Shown one piece after another: positions 1-8,582 of a stretch of DNA of 64,000 bases. Position 1 is the stretch's first letter; every line of letters starts with the position of its first letter. The notes beneath the pieces are model-generated. The model saw nothing but the letters and a program-made list of their open reading frames with translations, did no database searches and was not told the DNA's origin. A program made the position numbers and the translations under genes. This DNA is from Thiomonas bhubaneswarensis (GTDB lineage Bacteria > Pseudomonadota > Gammaproteobacteria > Burkholderiales > Burkholderiaceae_C): the NCBI RefSeq assembly GCF_001418255.1, contig NZ_LIPV01000005.1, positions 124,001-188,000 of the forward strand, given 5' to 3'.

Positions 1-1
1 A

Positions 2-46
2 CGCCTGTTTCGCAAGCTCGAATACCAGACCTTCATGCTGCAGTAG
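2..46 (+). CDS. Possible 3' end of an upstream gene (partial)
   Basis: One frame at the left edge is open for 14 codons (RLFRKLEYQTFMLQ) and ends in TAG at 44-46. The composition looks coding, but the piece is too short to assign to a family. It could equally be chance. Confidence 0.25.
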   Translation, partial: RLFRKLEYQTFMLQ

Positions 47-119
47 CCTCACCCTGAGCGGCTGCAAACGGCCTGGTTTGGGACTAGAGTTTGGGAGTTA
101 ACAAAACAGGAGACTCATC

Positions 120-665
120 ATGCTGGTCCACAAGATCCATCATGTTGCCTACCGCTGCAAGGACGCGCTGCAGACCGCACGCTGGTACGAGCAGCATCTG
201 GGCATGAAGCTGGTGCTGTGCATCGCCGAAGACACCGTGCCCTCCACGGGCGAGGCCGATCCCTACATGCACATCTTTCTCGATGCGGGTCAGGGCAACA
301 TCCTGGCCTTTTTCGAGCTGCCCACGCAGCCCGCGATGGGGCGCGACCCCAACACCCCGATCTGGACCCAGCACCTCGCACTGGAGGTCGGCTCGATGGA
401 CGAACTTCTCGCCGCCAAGAAGCGGCTGCAAGAGGCCGGCATCGACGTGATCGGCCCCACCGACCACGCGCTGTTTCAGTCCATCTACTTCTTCGATCCC
501 AACGGCCACCGCCTGGAACTGGCCTGCAACACCGCCAGCCCGAAGATGCTCGCCGCGCTCGACGCCGTGAAGTGGGACATGCTAGAAGAATGGGGCCGCA
601 CCCGCAAGGCCCCCAGACACGCCGCCTGGATGCACGACGGCCGTTACAAGGAGATGTTCCAGTGA
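120..665 (+). CDS. VOC (glyoxalase/extradiol dioxygenase fold) family protein
   Basis: A 181-residue single-module member of the vicinal-oxygen-chelate superfamily. The usual metal-ligand positions can be seen: His8 (IHHVAY), Glu66 (FFELP), His85 (TQHLAL) and Glu133 (HRLELA), so it should bind a divalent metal. The start ATG has a good ribosome site (CAGGAG) about 9 bases upstream. It is the first gene of an operon with a fumarylacetoacetate hydrolase (4-base GTGA overlap) and maleylacetoacetate isomerase, next to phhA and hpd. This places it in the homogentisate branch of tyrosine breakdown. A role as ring-cleaving dioxygenase replacing HmgA is inferred from context only; a glyoxalase-type or accessory role is also possible. 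Confidence 0.85.
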   Translation: MLVHKIHHVAYRCKDALQTARWYEQHLGMKLVLCIAEDTVPSTGEADPYMHIFLDAGQGNILAFFELPTQPAMGRDPNTPIWTQHLALEVGSMDELLAAKKRLQEAGIDVIGPTDHALFQSIYFFDPNGHRLELACNTASPKMLAALDAVKWDMLEEWGRTRKAPRHAAWMHDGRYKEMFQ

Positions 666-1675
666 GGCTGGCCACGCTCAAGACCACGTCGCCCGATGGC
701 CAACTGGTCGTGGTGAACGACACCCTGACGCAGTGCCAGCCCGTGCCCGAGATCGCCCCCACCCTGCAGGCCGCGCTCGACGACTGGGCGCGCTGCGAGC
801 CGCTGCTGCAGGGCGCGTCACAAGCGCTGCAGGCCGGACACGCCCGCCATGCCCGGCCCTTCGACCCTGCGGCCTGCCACTCGCCGCTGCCGCGCGCCTA
901 TCAGTGGGCCGACGGCTCGGCCTATCTCAACCACGTCGAGCTGGTGCGCAAGGCACGCAAGGCCGAAGTGCCCGCCACCTTCTACACCGACCCGCTGATG
1001 TACCAGGGCGGCTCCGATAGTTTCATCGCCCCCTGCGATCCCATTGTGGCGAAAGAGAGTTGGGGCATCGACTTCGAGGCCGAGGTGGCCGTCATCACCG
1101 GCGAGGTGCCGCTGGGCGCCACGCCTGCGCAGGCGGCGCAGGCCATCCGGCTGGTGCTGCTGGTCAACGACGTGTCGCTGCGCCATCTCATTCCGGCCGA
1201 GCTGGCCAAGGGCTTCGGCTTCTTTCAGAGCAAGCCCGCATCGGCTTTCAGCCCGGTGGCGCTCACGCCCGACGAACTCGGCGCCGCCTGGCGCGACCAC
1301 AAGCTGCACTTGCCGCTGCGGGTGCAGGTCAACGGCAAGCCCTTCGGCCAACCGAACGCCGGGGTGGACATGAGCTTCGACTTCGCCCAGCTCATCGCCC
1401 ACGCCGCCAAGACGCGACGACTGGCGCCGGGCAGCATCATCGGCTCAGGCACGGTGTCGAACAAACAGGGCGGGCTGTGGGGCTCCAAGGTCGAGCACGG
1501 CGGCGTGGGCTATGCCTGCATCGCCGAGGTTCGCATGTACGAAAGCATCGAACAGGGCGAGGCCGTCACGCCCTTTCTGCGCGACGGCGACTTGGTGGAG
1601 ATCAGCATGCACGATGACCAGGGCAGGAGTCTGTTCGGCAGCATCCGCAACCGCGTGCAGGCGCTGCCGGAATGA
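662..1675 (+). CDS. fahA: Fumarylacetoacetate hydrolase family protein
   Basis: A 337-residue protein that probably cleaves fumarylacetoacetate to fumarate and acetoacetate, the last step of tyrosine catabolism. The C-terminal FAH domain shows the metal-binding D-x-E-x-E segment at residues 137-141 and the NDVS motif around Asp170. The first 110 residues match the N-terminal cap seen in the two-domain bacterial type. The frame is open much further upstream, but translation most likely begins at GTG 662, overlapping the stop of the VOC gene (GTGA) and giving the usual family length. Its stop overlaps the ATG of maiA, which implies translational coupling. Related FAH-fold hydrolases act on other acylpyruvates, so the substrate rests on neighbours. 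Confidence 0.88.
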   Translation: MRLATLKTTSPDGQLVVVNDTLTQCQPVPEIAPTLQAALDDWARCEPLLQGASQALQAGHARHARPFDPAACHSPLPRAYQWADGSAYLNHVELVRKARKAEVPATFYTDPLMYQGGSDSFIAPCDPIVAKESWGIDFEAEVAVITGEVPLGATPAQAAQAIRLVLLVNDVSLRHLIPAELAKGFGFFQSKPASAFSPVALTPDELGAAWRDHKLHLPLRVQVNGKPFGQPNAGVDMSFDFAQLIAHAAKTRRLAPGSIIGSGTVSNKQGGLWGSKVEHGGVGYACIAEVRMYESIEQGEAVTPFLRDGDLVEISMHDDQGRSLFGSIRNRVQALPE

Positions 1676-2316
1676 AGCTCTACACCTACTTCCGCAGCTC
1701 GGCGGCCTATCGGGTGCGCATCGCCCTGCACCTCAAGGGGCTGGCGTTCGACGCGGTGCCGGTGCACCTGCTGCAGGGCGGCGGCCAGCAGCATGCCGCC
1801 GCCTACGCCGCGCTCAACCCGAACGAAACCGTGCCCACCCTGGACGACGACGGGCTGGTCCTGACTCAGTCGCTGGCCATCATCGAATATCTCGACGAGA
1901 CCCACCCTGCCCCGCCGCTGCTGCCGGGCTCGGCCGCCGACCGCGCCCGCATCCGCGCCATCGCGCAAACGATCGCCTGCGACATTCACCCCATCAACAA
2001 TCTGCGCGTGCTGCAGCACCTCACCCAAGCTTTCAGTCTGAGCGAGGCGCAAAAGAACGCCTGGTACTGCCATTGGGTCGAGCGCGGGTTGCAGACCGTG
2101 GAAAAGATGCTGGCCCGCGACCCGCGCACCGGCCGGTTCTGCCATGGCGACGCGCCCACGCTGGCCGACTGCTGTCTGGTGCCGCAGGTGTTCAACGCCC
2201 GGCGCTTCGGCTGCAGCGTGGCAGGGCTGAGCACCGTTCTGCGCATCGGTGCCGAATGCGAAAAGCTGGATGCGTTTGCCCGCGCCGCTCCTGGCAACCA
2301 ACCCGACGCGGAGTGA
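1672..2316 (+). CDS. maiA: Maleylacetoacetate isomerase (zeta-class GST)
   Basis: A 214-residue glutathione S-transferase of the zeta class, which isomerises maleylacetoacetate to fumarylacetoacetate with glutathione. The zeta signature SSAAYRVRIAL sits at residues 9-19, with catalytic Ser9/Ser10. It is followed by a thioredoxin-fold glutathione site (NPNETVPTL, then TQSLAIIEYLDE) and an all-alpha C-terminal domain. The start overlaps the fahA stop by four bases (ATGA). The gene ends 6 bp from the end of convergent phhA, leaving no room for an independent terminator. Maleylpyruvate isomerases are close relatives, but the phenylalanine/tyrosine genes next door favour this assignment. Confidence 0.92.
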   Translation: MKLYTYFRSSAAYRVRIALHLKGLAFDAVPVHLLQGGGQQHAAAYAALNPNETVPTLDDDGLVLTQSLAIIEYLDETHPAPPLLPGSAADRARIRAIAQTIACDIHPINNLRVLQHLTQAFSLSEAQKNAWYCHWVERGLQTVEKMLARDPRTGRFCHGDAPTLADCCLVPQVFNARRFGCSVAGLSTVLRIGAECEKLDAFARAAPGNQPDAE

Positions 2317-2322
2317 GCAACC

Positions 2323-3174
2323 TCATACCGCCTCGTCCACCTCGCCTGGCAGCACCGCGCCGGCCTCGATCTCGGTCTGGGCGGCGGCTTGGGCGTACAG
2401 CGGGGTGAAGTCGGGCGCGGTGGCTTCAAACAACTGCTCGAAGCTGTCGATGATGAAGTAGGTCGCCTGAAAGGTGTCGATGCGGTAGCGGCTGCGTAGC
2501 AGGCGCGGCAGGTTGAAGCGCAGGCGCCGCGCCTGCGGGGTGTGCAGGCTGTGCTCCACTTCGCCCCCCGACGACAGAATGCCCGCGCCATAAATCCGCA
2601 AGCCCTGATCCGACCGGATCAGGCCGAACTCCACCGTGTACCAGTACAGCCGCGCCAGGTATTGCAGCGCATGCTGCCCCTGGGCCTTGAGGCCACCTTG
2701 GCCGAAGGCCTGCATGTAATCGGCGAAGCGGGGCTCGAACAACAGCGGCACATGGCCGAACAGGTCGTGAAACAGATCGGGCTCGACGATGTAGTCGAAC
2801 TCCTCGGGTCTGCGCAGCCAGACCGTCACCGGAAAGCGCCTCTGGCTCAGCAGCGTGAAGAACGCCGACTCGGGAATCAGCCCGGGCACGGCCACGATCT
2901 CCCAGCCCGTCTTCGGCTTCAGCCGCGCGTTGATGTCCGCAAAGCGCGGAATGCCGCTGTGCGCCTGCAGATGCGGCAGGGCGCGGACAAAGGCCTCGCA
3001 AGCCCGCCCCGGCACCAGTGCCATCTGCCGCGCGTAGAGCCGGGCGAACAGCGCGTGCTGGTCGGCGGTGTAGCGCTCCCAATGCTGCGCGCAGGTGTAG
3101 TCGGCGCGGCAATGAGCGTAGTCGCCGCGGGGGGTGATGCTGGCTTCGCCATAGGTCACGGGCACGCTGGACAT
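2323..3174 (-). CDS. phhA: Phenylalanine 4-monooxygenase
   Basis: A 283-residue pterin- and iron-dependent hydroxylase that converts phenylalanine to tyrosine. The bacterial monodomain catalytic core is complete. The iron ligands are His136 and His141 in LFHDLFGHVPLL and Glu182 in YWYTVEFGL. There is no N-terminal regulatory ACT domain, as is usual for bacterial enzymes. It lies 15 bp downstream of hpd on the same strand, so the two probably form a phenylalanine-tyrosine operon feeding homogentisate to the converging fahA-maiA genes. No pterin recycling gene (phhB) is seen nearby. Confidence 0.96.
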   Translation of the reverse strand: MSSVPVTYGEASITPRGDYAHCRADYTCAQHWERYTADQHALFARLYARQMALVPGRACEAFVRALPHLQAHSGIPRFADINARLKPKTGWEIVAVPGLIPESAFFTLLSQRRFPVTVWLRRPEEFDYIVEPDLFHDLFGHVPLLFEPRFADYMQAFGQGGLKAQGQHALQYLARLYWYTVEFGLIRSDQGLRIYGAGILSSGGEVEHSLHTPQARRLRFNLPRLLRSRYRIDTFQATYFIIDSFEQLFEATAPDFTPLYAQAAAQTEIEAGAVLPGEVDEAV

Positions 3175-3189
3175 GATGGCCTCCGCGGC

Positions 3190-4296
3190 TCAGGCGGTTT
3201 GCGTCTCCAGCACGCCGCGGCGCATCTGATCGAGTTCGATGCTCTCGAACAGCGCCTTGAAGTTGCCCTCGCCGAAACCCTGATCGCCCTTGCGCTGGAT
3301 GATCTCGAAAAAGATCGGGCCGATGACGGTCTGGGTGAAGATTTGCAGCAGCAATCGGCGTTGCGGTTGCGTCGCGCCATCGAGCAGGATGCGGTCGTCG
3401 CGCAGACGCTCCACCGCTTCGCCATGGCCGGGCAGGCGCTTGTCGAGCAACTCGTAATAGGTGTCGGGCGTGTCGAGAAACTGCACACCGGCGCGGCGCA
3501 GGTCTTCCACGGTGGCGTAGATGTCGTCGGTCGCCAGCGCGATGTGCTGGATGCCCTCGCCGTGATAGCGGTCGAGGTATTCCTGGATTTGCCCGGCCTT
3601 CTCCTGCCCCTCCTCGTTGATGGGGATGCGGATCTTGCCGCACGGGCTGGTCATGGCCTTGCTCTTGACCCCGGTCACCTGGCCCTCGATGTCGAAGTAG
3701 CGGATCTCGCGGAAGTTGAACAGCCGGGTGTAGAAATCGGCCCACTCACCCATGCGCCCGCGGTGCACGTTGTGGGTGAGGTGATCGATCTCGGTCAGGC
3801 CTGCACCAAAGTGCGCGTCGCTGGCATCGTCGATCGGCTCGAAGTCCACGTCGTAAATCGAGATGTCCCCGATCCCGCCAGACCGTCCGCCCTTGCCGCG
3901 CCAGCGGTCGACGAAGTAGATCAGGCTGTCGCCGATGCCCTTGATCGCTGGGATATTCAGCTCCATCGGGCCGCTGTGTGCGTCGAACCCCCAGGCGCCG
4001 AGCTCCAGCGCGCGCCGGTAGGCAGCCGCCGCGTCGTTCACGCGAAACGCAATGGCGCAGATGCTCGGACCGTGCAGCCGCACGAAACGCTGGGCGAACG
4101 AGTCGGGTTCAGCGTTGACGATGAAGTTGATGCCACCCTGGCTCCAGAGGGTCACATTCTTGTGGCGATGGCGAGCGACGGCCTTGAAGCCGAGTTGCTG
4201 GAACAGCGCGCCGAGCTGGGCGGGATCGGACGCCGCGTATTCGACGAACTCGAAGCCGTCGGTGCCCATGGGGTTGGAGGAAATGGCGGTATCCAT
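3190..4296 (-). CDS. hpd: 4-hydroxyphenylpyruvate dioxygenase
   Basis: A 368-residue non-haem iron dioxygenase that turns 4-hydroxyphenylpyruvate into homogentisate. It has the two tandem VOC domains of the family. The C-terminal one carries the iron ligands His172 (IDHLTHNV), His251 (IQHIAL) and Glu331 (FFEIIQRKG), and the C-terminal gate helix (GEGNFKALFESIE) is intact. It is the first gene of the hpd-phhA pair. A 335-bp intergenic region with a palindromic repeat separates it from divergent kynB. Confidence 0.97.
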   Translation of the reverse strand: MDTAISSNPMGTDGFEFVEYAASDPAQLGALFQQLGFKAVARHRHKNVTLWSQGGINFIVNAEPDSFAQRFVRLHGPSICAIAFRVNDAAAAYRRALELGAWGFDAHSGPMELNIPAIKGIGDSLIYFVDRWRGKGGRSGGIGDISIYDVDFEPIDDASDAHFGAGLTEIDHLTHNVHRGRMGEWADFYTRLFNFREIRYFDIEGQVTGVKSKAMTSPCGKIRIPINEEGQEKAGQIQEYLDRYHGEGIQHIALATDDIYATVEDLRRAGVQFLDTPDTYYELLDKRLPGHGEAVERLRDDRILLDGATQPQRRLLLQIFTQTVIGPIFFEIIQRKGDQGFGEGNFKALFESIELDQMRRGVLETQTA

Positions 4297-4631
4297 GCAG
4301 TGCGCTCCTGGTTTGCGGGTGAGCGAAATCTAGGCCCAGGCCCGCGCAGGTTTTCGTCGTTCTGCGCGCGTTTTGAAAAGAATTCGGGTAAATCCTGCGC
4401 AGCATGGGCCATACGATGGAATAAGCTGCATAGATAGGTAAGGCCGCATCCAAGGCCTAGTGCAGTGTTTCACGCTATCTGGAGCATAAAACCGCGTCTT
4501 TGCCGCCAGGGCGGCGTTGCAAATCCGCGCGATACCTCCGGGTATCGCTGTGGTTTGCGCCTTGCCCTGACGCCAAATCCATCGGTTTTCTTTGCTCCAT
4601 CAAGCGTGAAACACTGCACGAGCGACGCACC
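4297..4631. other. 335-bp intergenic region between hpd and kynB
   Basis: This divergent intergenic region should hold the promoters of hpd (leftward) and kynB (rightward). The right half is occupied by the palindromic repeat at 4459-4621. In the left half, GCGCAGG (4344-4350) and CCTGCGC (4394-4400) form a loose inverted repeat flanking AT-rich sequence upstream of hpd, which might be an operator. No open reading frame or RNA gene is seen here, and no convincing -35/-10 pair was found for kynB. Confidence 0.6.
4459..4621. repeat. MITE-like long palindromic repeat element
   Basis: About 160 bp that folds almost end to end. The outer 16 bases TGCAGTGTTTCACGCT (4461-4476) recur exactly inverted at 4603-4618. 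The next segment (GGAGCATAAAACCG against CGGTTTTCTTTGCTCC) continues the pairing with small indels. An inner pair runs from TTGCCGCCAGGGC to GATACC on the left and from GGTATC to GCCCTGACGCCAAA on the right, around a TCCG loop at 4537-4540. It has no reading frame of its own. This is the structure of a non-autonomous MITE or a large REP-type repeat. It ends about 10 bp before kynB, so it may have displaced or supplied that promoter. Confidence 0.75.
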
Positions 4632-5279
4632 ATGACCCGTCTGTGGGACATTTCCCCCACCACCTCGCCTTCCGCCCCGATTTTTCCGGGTGACGCTCCC
4701 TACAGCCTGGAGTGGACCGCCCGGCTCGGCCCCGGCTGCCCGGTCAACCTCAGCGCGGTGCGCATGTCGCCGCATGTCGGCGCCCACGCCGACGCGCCAT
4801 TGCACTACGCGAGCGATGCCCCGAGCATCGACGCGGTCGACCTCGCCCCCTACCTTGGCCCCTGCCGGGTGATCCATGCGCTGGACTGCGGGGAACTGAT
4901 TGCCGTGCGCCATCTGCAGCACGCTGCCGCCGGCCTGCCGCCGCGCGTACTGGTGCGGACCCGCCAACGGGCGCTGACTGCTTGGTCCGACCAGTTCGCG
5001 GCGTTCGCCCCCGAAACCTTGGACTGGCTGGCCGCACGCGGCGTGCGGCTCGTCGGCCTGGACACGCCCTCGGTCGATCCTGCCGCCAGCAAGACCCTGG
5101 ACAGCCACGCCCGCCTGTTGCGCCACGATCTGCGCGTGCTTGAAAACCTGGTGCTCGACGACGTGCCCGAGGGCGACTATGAACTGATCGCCCTGCCACT
5201 CAAGCTTCAGGGTGCCTGTGCCTCGCCGGTGCGTGCCGTGCTGCGCCGCCCCGATCCCTCTGCCGCGCCATCGCCATGA
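4632..5279 (+). CDS. kynB: Kynurenine formamidase
   Basis: A 215-residue cyclase-fold metal hydrolase that removes formate from N-formylkynurenine. The metal-binding HxGxHxD motif is at His48, His52 and Asp54 ([11 protein letters not shown]). The frame extends into the upstream repeat, but the ATG at 4632 gives the usual family length and begins with the conserved LWDISP segment. The ribosome site is weak (GAGCG). The stop overlaps the kynU ATG (ATGA), and kynA overlaps kynU in the same way, so the three enzymes are probably made together. Confidence 0.95.
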   Translation: MTRLWDISPTTSPSAPIFPGDAPYSLEWTARLGPGCPVNLSAVRMSPHVGAHADAPLHYASDAPSIDAVDLAPYLGPCRVIHALDCGELIAVRHLQHAAAGLPPRVLVRTRQRALTAWSDQFAAFAPETLDWLAARGVRLVGLDTPSVDPAASKTLDSHARLLRHDLRVLENLVLDDVPEGDYELIALPLKLQGACASPVRAVLRRPDPSAAPSP

Positions 5280-6559
5280 CCCTCATCCAACGCACAGACT
5301 GCAGCGCGCTCGACGCCACCGATCCCCTGGCCAAATTGCGCGATCAATTCGTTCTGCCGAGCGACGTGATCTACCTCGACGGCAACTCGCTCGGCGCCCT
5401 GCCCCGCGCCACCGCTGCCCGCGTGCAGCAGGTGCTCACCGAGGAATGGGGCCAGGGGCTGATCCGCAGCTGGAACACGGCGGGATGGATCGACCTGCCC
5501 CACCGAGTCGGCGACAAGATCGCCCGGCTGGTGGGCGCCGCGCCGGGAGAACTGGTGGTAACCGACTCCACCTCGATCAATCTGTACAAGGTGCTTTCCG
5601 CAGCTCTTTCCCTGGCCCGGATCGACGCGCCGCAGCGCCGCGTCATCGTCTCCGAGCGCGAGAACTTCCCGACCGATCTGTACATGGCGCAGTCGCTCGC
5701 CGCGCAGCATGGCATGCGTCTCGAGCTGGTGGAACAAGGCCGGGCCACCAGCCACCTGCGCGACGATGTCGCCGTGCTGCTGCTCACCCAGGTGAACTAC
5801 CGCAGCGGCGCGATGCACGACATGGCCGCCGTGACCGCTGCCGCGCATGCCGCAGGCGCGCTGACCATCTGGGATCTGGCGCATTCGGTCGGTGCCGTGC
5901 CGGTCGACCTCAACGGCGCGCAGGCCGACTTTGCCATCGGCTGCGGCTACAAGTATCTCAACGGCGGCCCCGGCGCGCCTGCCTTCGTCTGGGTGCATGC
6001 GCGCCATGTCGACCGGGTGCAGCAGCCGCTTTCCGGCTGGCACGGCCACGCCGCGCCCTTTGCGTTCACCTCCTACTATCAACCGGCGCACGGTATCGCC
6101 CGCTATCTCTGCGGCACCCCGCCCCTGTTGTCGCTCGCCGCACTGGAATGCGGCGTGGACACCCTGCTGGCCGCCGAGCCGCTGGGCGGCATGCCCGCGC
6201 TGCGGCGCAAATCGGTGGCCCTCACCGATCTGTTCATCCGGCTGGTGCAGCAACAACTCGGCGCCCACAAGGTGACGGTCGCCACCCCGATCGAAGCCGA
6301 GCGGCGCGGCAGCCAGGTGTCCTTGATCTTCGACGGCGACGGCTACGCCGTGATGCAGGCGCTGATCGAACGCGGCGTGATCGGCGACTTCCGCGCCGGC
6401 GACAGGGCAAGAGGCGACCCCGATCTACTGCGCTTTGGCTTCACCCCTCTGTACCTGCGCCACGTCGATGTGTTCGATGCGGTGGCGGCGCTGCGCGAGG
6501 TGCTCGATGGCGGCATCTGGCGCGAGGCACGCTTTGCCCGCAAGGCGGCGGTGACATGA
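5276..6559 (+). CDS. kynU: Kynureninase
   Basis: A 427-residue PLP enzyme (aminotransferase fold type I) that cleaves kynurenine to anthranilate and alanine. The PLP lysine is Lys226 in [13 protein letters not shown], and Asp200 in WDLAHS contacts the pyridine nitrogen. The N-terminal signature [11 protein letters not shown] is present at about 33-43. It overlaps both kynB and kynA by four bases. No anthranilate dioxygenase genes follow, so anthranilate may be excreted, reused for tryptophan or quinolone synthesis, or degraded by enzymes encoded elsewhere. Confidence 0.97.
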   Translation: MTLIQRTDCSALDATDPLAKLRDQFVLPSDVIYLDGNSLGALPRATAARVQQVLTEEWGQGLIRSWNTAGWIDLPHRVGDKIARLVGAAPGELVVTDSTSINLYKVLSAALSLARIDAPQRRVIVSERENFPTDLYMAQSLAAQHGMRLELVEQGRATSHLRDDVAVLLLTQVNYRSGAMHDMAAVTAAAHAAGALTIWDLAHSVGAVPVDLNGAQADFAIGCGYKYLNGGPGAPAFVWVHARHVDRVQQPLSGWHGHAAPFAFTSYYQPAHGIARYLCGTPPLLSLAALECGVDTLLAAEPLGGMPALRRKSVALTDLFIRLVQQQLGAHKVTVATPIEAERRGSQVSLIFDGDGYAVMQALIERGVIGDFRAGDRARGDPDLLRFGFTPLYLRHVDVFDAVAALREVLDGGIWREARFARKAAVT

Positions 6560-7413
6560 ACAGCCCCGCTACCGGAGCCAGCGGCGAAGACATCGTGCAC
6601 GCCGAAGGCGCGCAGCTCGATTTCTCTGGCGCAATGAGCTACGGCGACTACCTGCAGCTCGACACCCTTCTCAGCGCACAGCGCCCGCTGTCGCCCACAC
6701 ACAACGAGATGCTGTTCATCATCCAGCACCAGACCAGCGAGCTGTGGATGAAGCTGATGCTGCACGAACTGCACGCCGCACGCGACCAGATCCGCGCCGA
6801 CGCGCTGCAGGCCGCGTTCAAGATGCTGTCGCGCGTGTCGCGCATCATGGAACAGCTGGTGCATGCCTGGGACGTGCTCGCCACCATGACCCCGAGCGAA
6901 TACACCGCGCTGCGACCGTATCTGGCATCGTCCAGCGGGTTTCAGAGCTGGCAGTACCGCTGCATCGAATTCCTGTTGGGCAACAAAAACGCGGCGATGC
7001 TGCGCCCTCACGCCCACCGCGGCGACCGTCTCGCCGCGGTGCAAGCCGAGTGGCGTGCGCCCAGCCTGTACGACGAAACGCTGCGACTCCTCGCCCGCCG
7101 TGGGCTGCCGATTGCGCAAGATCATCTCGAACGCGACTGGACCCAGCCCTACACCGCCAGCGACACCGTGCGGCAGGCCTGGCTCAGCGTCTACCGCGCA
7201 CCGGAGCAGCATTGGGAGCTGTATCAACTGGGCGAGGAACTGGTCGATCTGGAGGATGCGTTTCGGCTGTGGCGCTTTCGCCATGTCACCACGGTCGAGC
7301 GGATCATCGGCTTCAAGCGCGGCACGGGCGGCACCAGCGGCGTGTCCTACCTGCGCAGGAAGCTCGACACCGTTCTGTTCCCCGAACTGTGGGCCGTGCG
7401 CACCGATCTGTGA
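6556..7413 (+). CDS. kynA: Tryptophan 2,3-dioxygenase
   Basis: A 285-residue haem dioxygenase that opens the indole ring of tryptophan to N-formylkynurenine. Recognisable parts are [13 protein letters not shown] (about 54-66, with substrate-side His58), the SGFQSWQYR helix (about 127-135), and the C-terminal [12 protein letters not shown] segment whose His243 fits the proximal haem ligand. This is followed by the [13 protein letters not shown] substrate loop. The ATG at 6556 overlaps the kynU stop and gives the normal length. The frame is open upstream across kynU, but that part is not this gene. Confidence 0.97.
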   Translation: MNSPATGASGEDIVHAEGAQLDFSGAMSYGDYLQLDTLLSAQRPLSPTHNEMLFIIQHQTSELWMKLMLHELHAARDQIRADALQAAFKMLSRVSRIMEQLVHAWDVLATMTPSEYTALRPYLASSSGFQSWQYRCIEFLLGNKNAAMLRPHAHRGDRLAAVQAEWRAPSLYDETLRLLARRGLPIAQDHLERDWTQPYTASDTVRQAWLSVYRAPEQHWELYQLGEELVDLEDAFRLWRFRHVTTVERIIGFKRGTGGTSGVSYLRRKLDTVLFPELWAVRTDL

Positions 7414-7419
7414 GACCCC

Positions 7420-7908
7420 ATGCGCAAGCCCCCACCCGACGCACTCGACCGCATCGACCGCAAGCTGCTGGCCCTGCTGCAGCAGGATGCGCGGCTGACG
7501 CAGGAAAGACTGGCCGAGCAGATCGGCCTGTCGGCCTCGGCGGTGCAGCGCCGCATCCGGCATCTGGAACAGATCGGCGTGATCGGCGGCTATCGCGCCG
7601 TGGTCAGCCCCCGCGCCCTCGGCCTGGGGCTGAGCGCCCTGCTCAGCGTGCGCCTGGAAAAACACCGCGCCAGCAGCCAGCGCTCGCCGCAGGAACTGTT
7701 CGGCGCGGCGGTGCAGGGTTGGCCGGAAGTGGTGGAGTGCCTGGCCATGACCGGCGAAATGGACTATCTGCTGCGCGTGAATGTGCAGGACATGGATCAC
7801 TACGCCCACTTCGTGCTCGAAACCCTGCTCAAGCATGAAAGCGTCGAAGACGTGAAATCGAGTTTCGTCCTTACCGAGGTCAAGCCCTTCACTGGTGTAT
7901 CGGTCTGA
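7420..7908 (+). CDS. kynR: Lrp/AsnC-family regulator of the kyn operon
   Basis: A 162-residue leucine-responsive-type regulator. The N-terminal helix-turn-helix (about residues 8-60: LDRIDRKLLALLQQDARL to HLEQIGVIGGY) is followed by an alpha/beta ligand-binding ACT-like (RAM) domain containing the typical TGEMDYLLRVNV segment. It lies 6 bp after kynA on the same strand. In Pseudomonas and Burkholderia, KynR is a kynurenine-responsive activator of kynBUA. Here it is co-directional and probably cotranscribed rather than divergent, so autoregulation is likely. The function is inferred from family and position. Confidence 0.9.
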   Translation: MRKPPPDALDRIDRKLLALLQQDARLTQERLAEQIGLSASAVQRRIRHLEQIGVIGGYRAVVSPRALGLGLSALLSVRLEKHRASSQRSPQELFGAAVQGWPEVVECLAMTGEMDYLLRVNVQDMDHYAHFVLETLLKHESVEDVKSSFVLTEVKPFTGVSV

Positions 7909-8035
7909 CCGCCCGTCCTATGGGCAAGCTCGCGTCGCCCGAACCCAGCGTCGCGTGCGAGCCATGAAATCGCACCGCAACGCCAGCAACCGAGCGTTTC
8001 GCAATAAGCTTGCGGTCTGATCCTTCGACAAGCTC

Positions 8036-8578
8036 ATGCACAACCCGCCCATACGCCATTGCACCGCCTGTGGCTCTCCGGTCATCTATCGCGTGCCAGA
8101 GGGCGACTCGCGCCCCCGTGCCGTCTGCCCGGCCTGCGGCCATATCCAGTACGAAAACCCGCGCAATATCGTGGGCACCATTCCAGCCTGGGGCCAGCAG
8201 GTGCTGCTTTGCAGGCGGGCGATCGAGCCGCGCTACGGTCTGTGGACCCTGCCCGCGGGTTTCATGGAAATCGGCGAAAGCACCGAAGGCGGGGCGCTGC
8301 GCGAAACCCGCGAGGAAGCCGGCGCGGAAGTGGCGCTGAGCGGGCTGTATGCGGTGATCAATGTTCTGCCCGCGAATCAGGTCTATTTCTTCTACCGAGG
8401 CGAGCTTACCCAACCGCATTGGCAAGCCGGGGAGGAAAGCCTGGAGGTCAGGCTGTTCCACGAGACCGACATTCCTTGGGAGCAACTCGCTTTCCGCAGC
8501 GTGGCGCAGACGTTGCAGCGCTACTTCGCCGACCAACGCGCCGGGCGCTTTCAGATCCACACCTTCGACATCGCCTGA
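8036..8578 (+). CDS. Nudix hydrolase with N-terminal zinc ribbon
   Basis: A 180-residue protein. Four cysteines (Cys9, Cys12, Cys31, Cys34) make a small zinc ribbon before a Nudix domain. The Nudix box is complete at residues 75-96 (Gly75, Glu81, REtrEEaG at 89-96). This NudC-like arrangement suggests hydrolysis of NADH-type or related nucleoside diphosphate substrates, but it is shorter than NudC (about 260 residues), so the substrate is unknown. The gene converges on the TauE-like gene with a 4-bp gap. A 127-bp gap after kynR separates it from the kyn operon, where I see no clear terminator. Confidence 0.88.
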   Translation: MHNPPIRHCTACGSPVIYRVPEGDSRPRAVCPACGHIQYENPRNIVGTIPAWGQQVLLCRRAIEPRYGLWTLPAGFMEIGESTEGGALRETREEAGAEVALSGLYAVINVLPANQVYFFYRGELTQPHWQAGEESLEVRLFHETDIPWEQLAFRSVAQTLQRYFADQRAGRFQIHTFDIA

Positions 8579-8582
8579 CGAT

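Noticed and set aside
218-661. N-terminal extension of fahA across the VOC gene
   Set aside because: The extension is Arg/His-rich and unlike any FAH protein. GTG 662 gives the normal length and a typical 4-base overlap.
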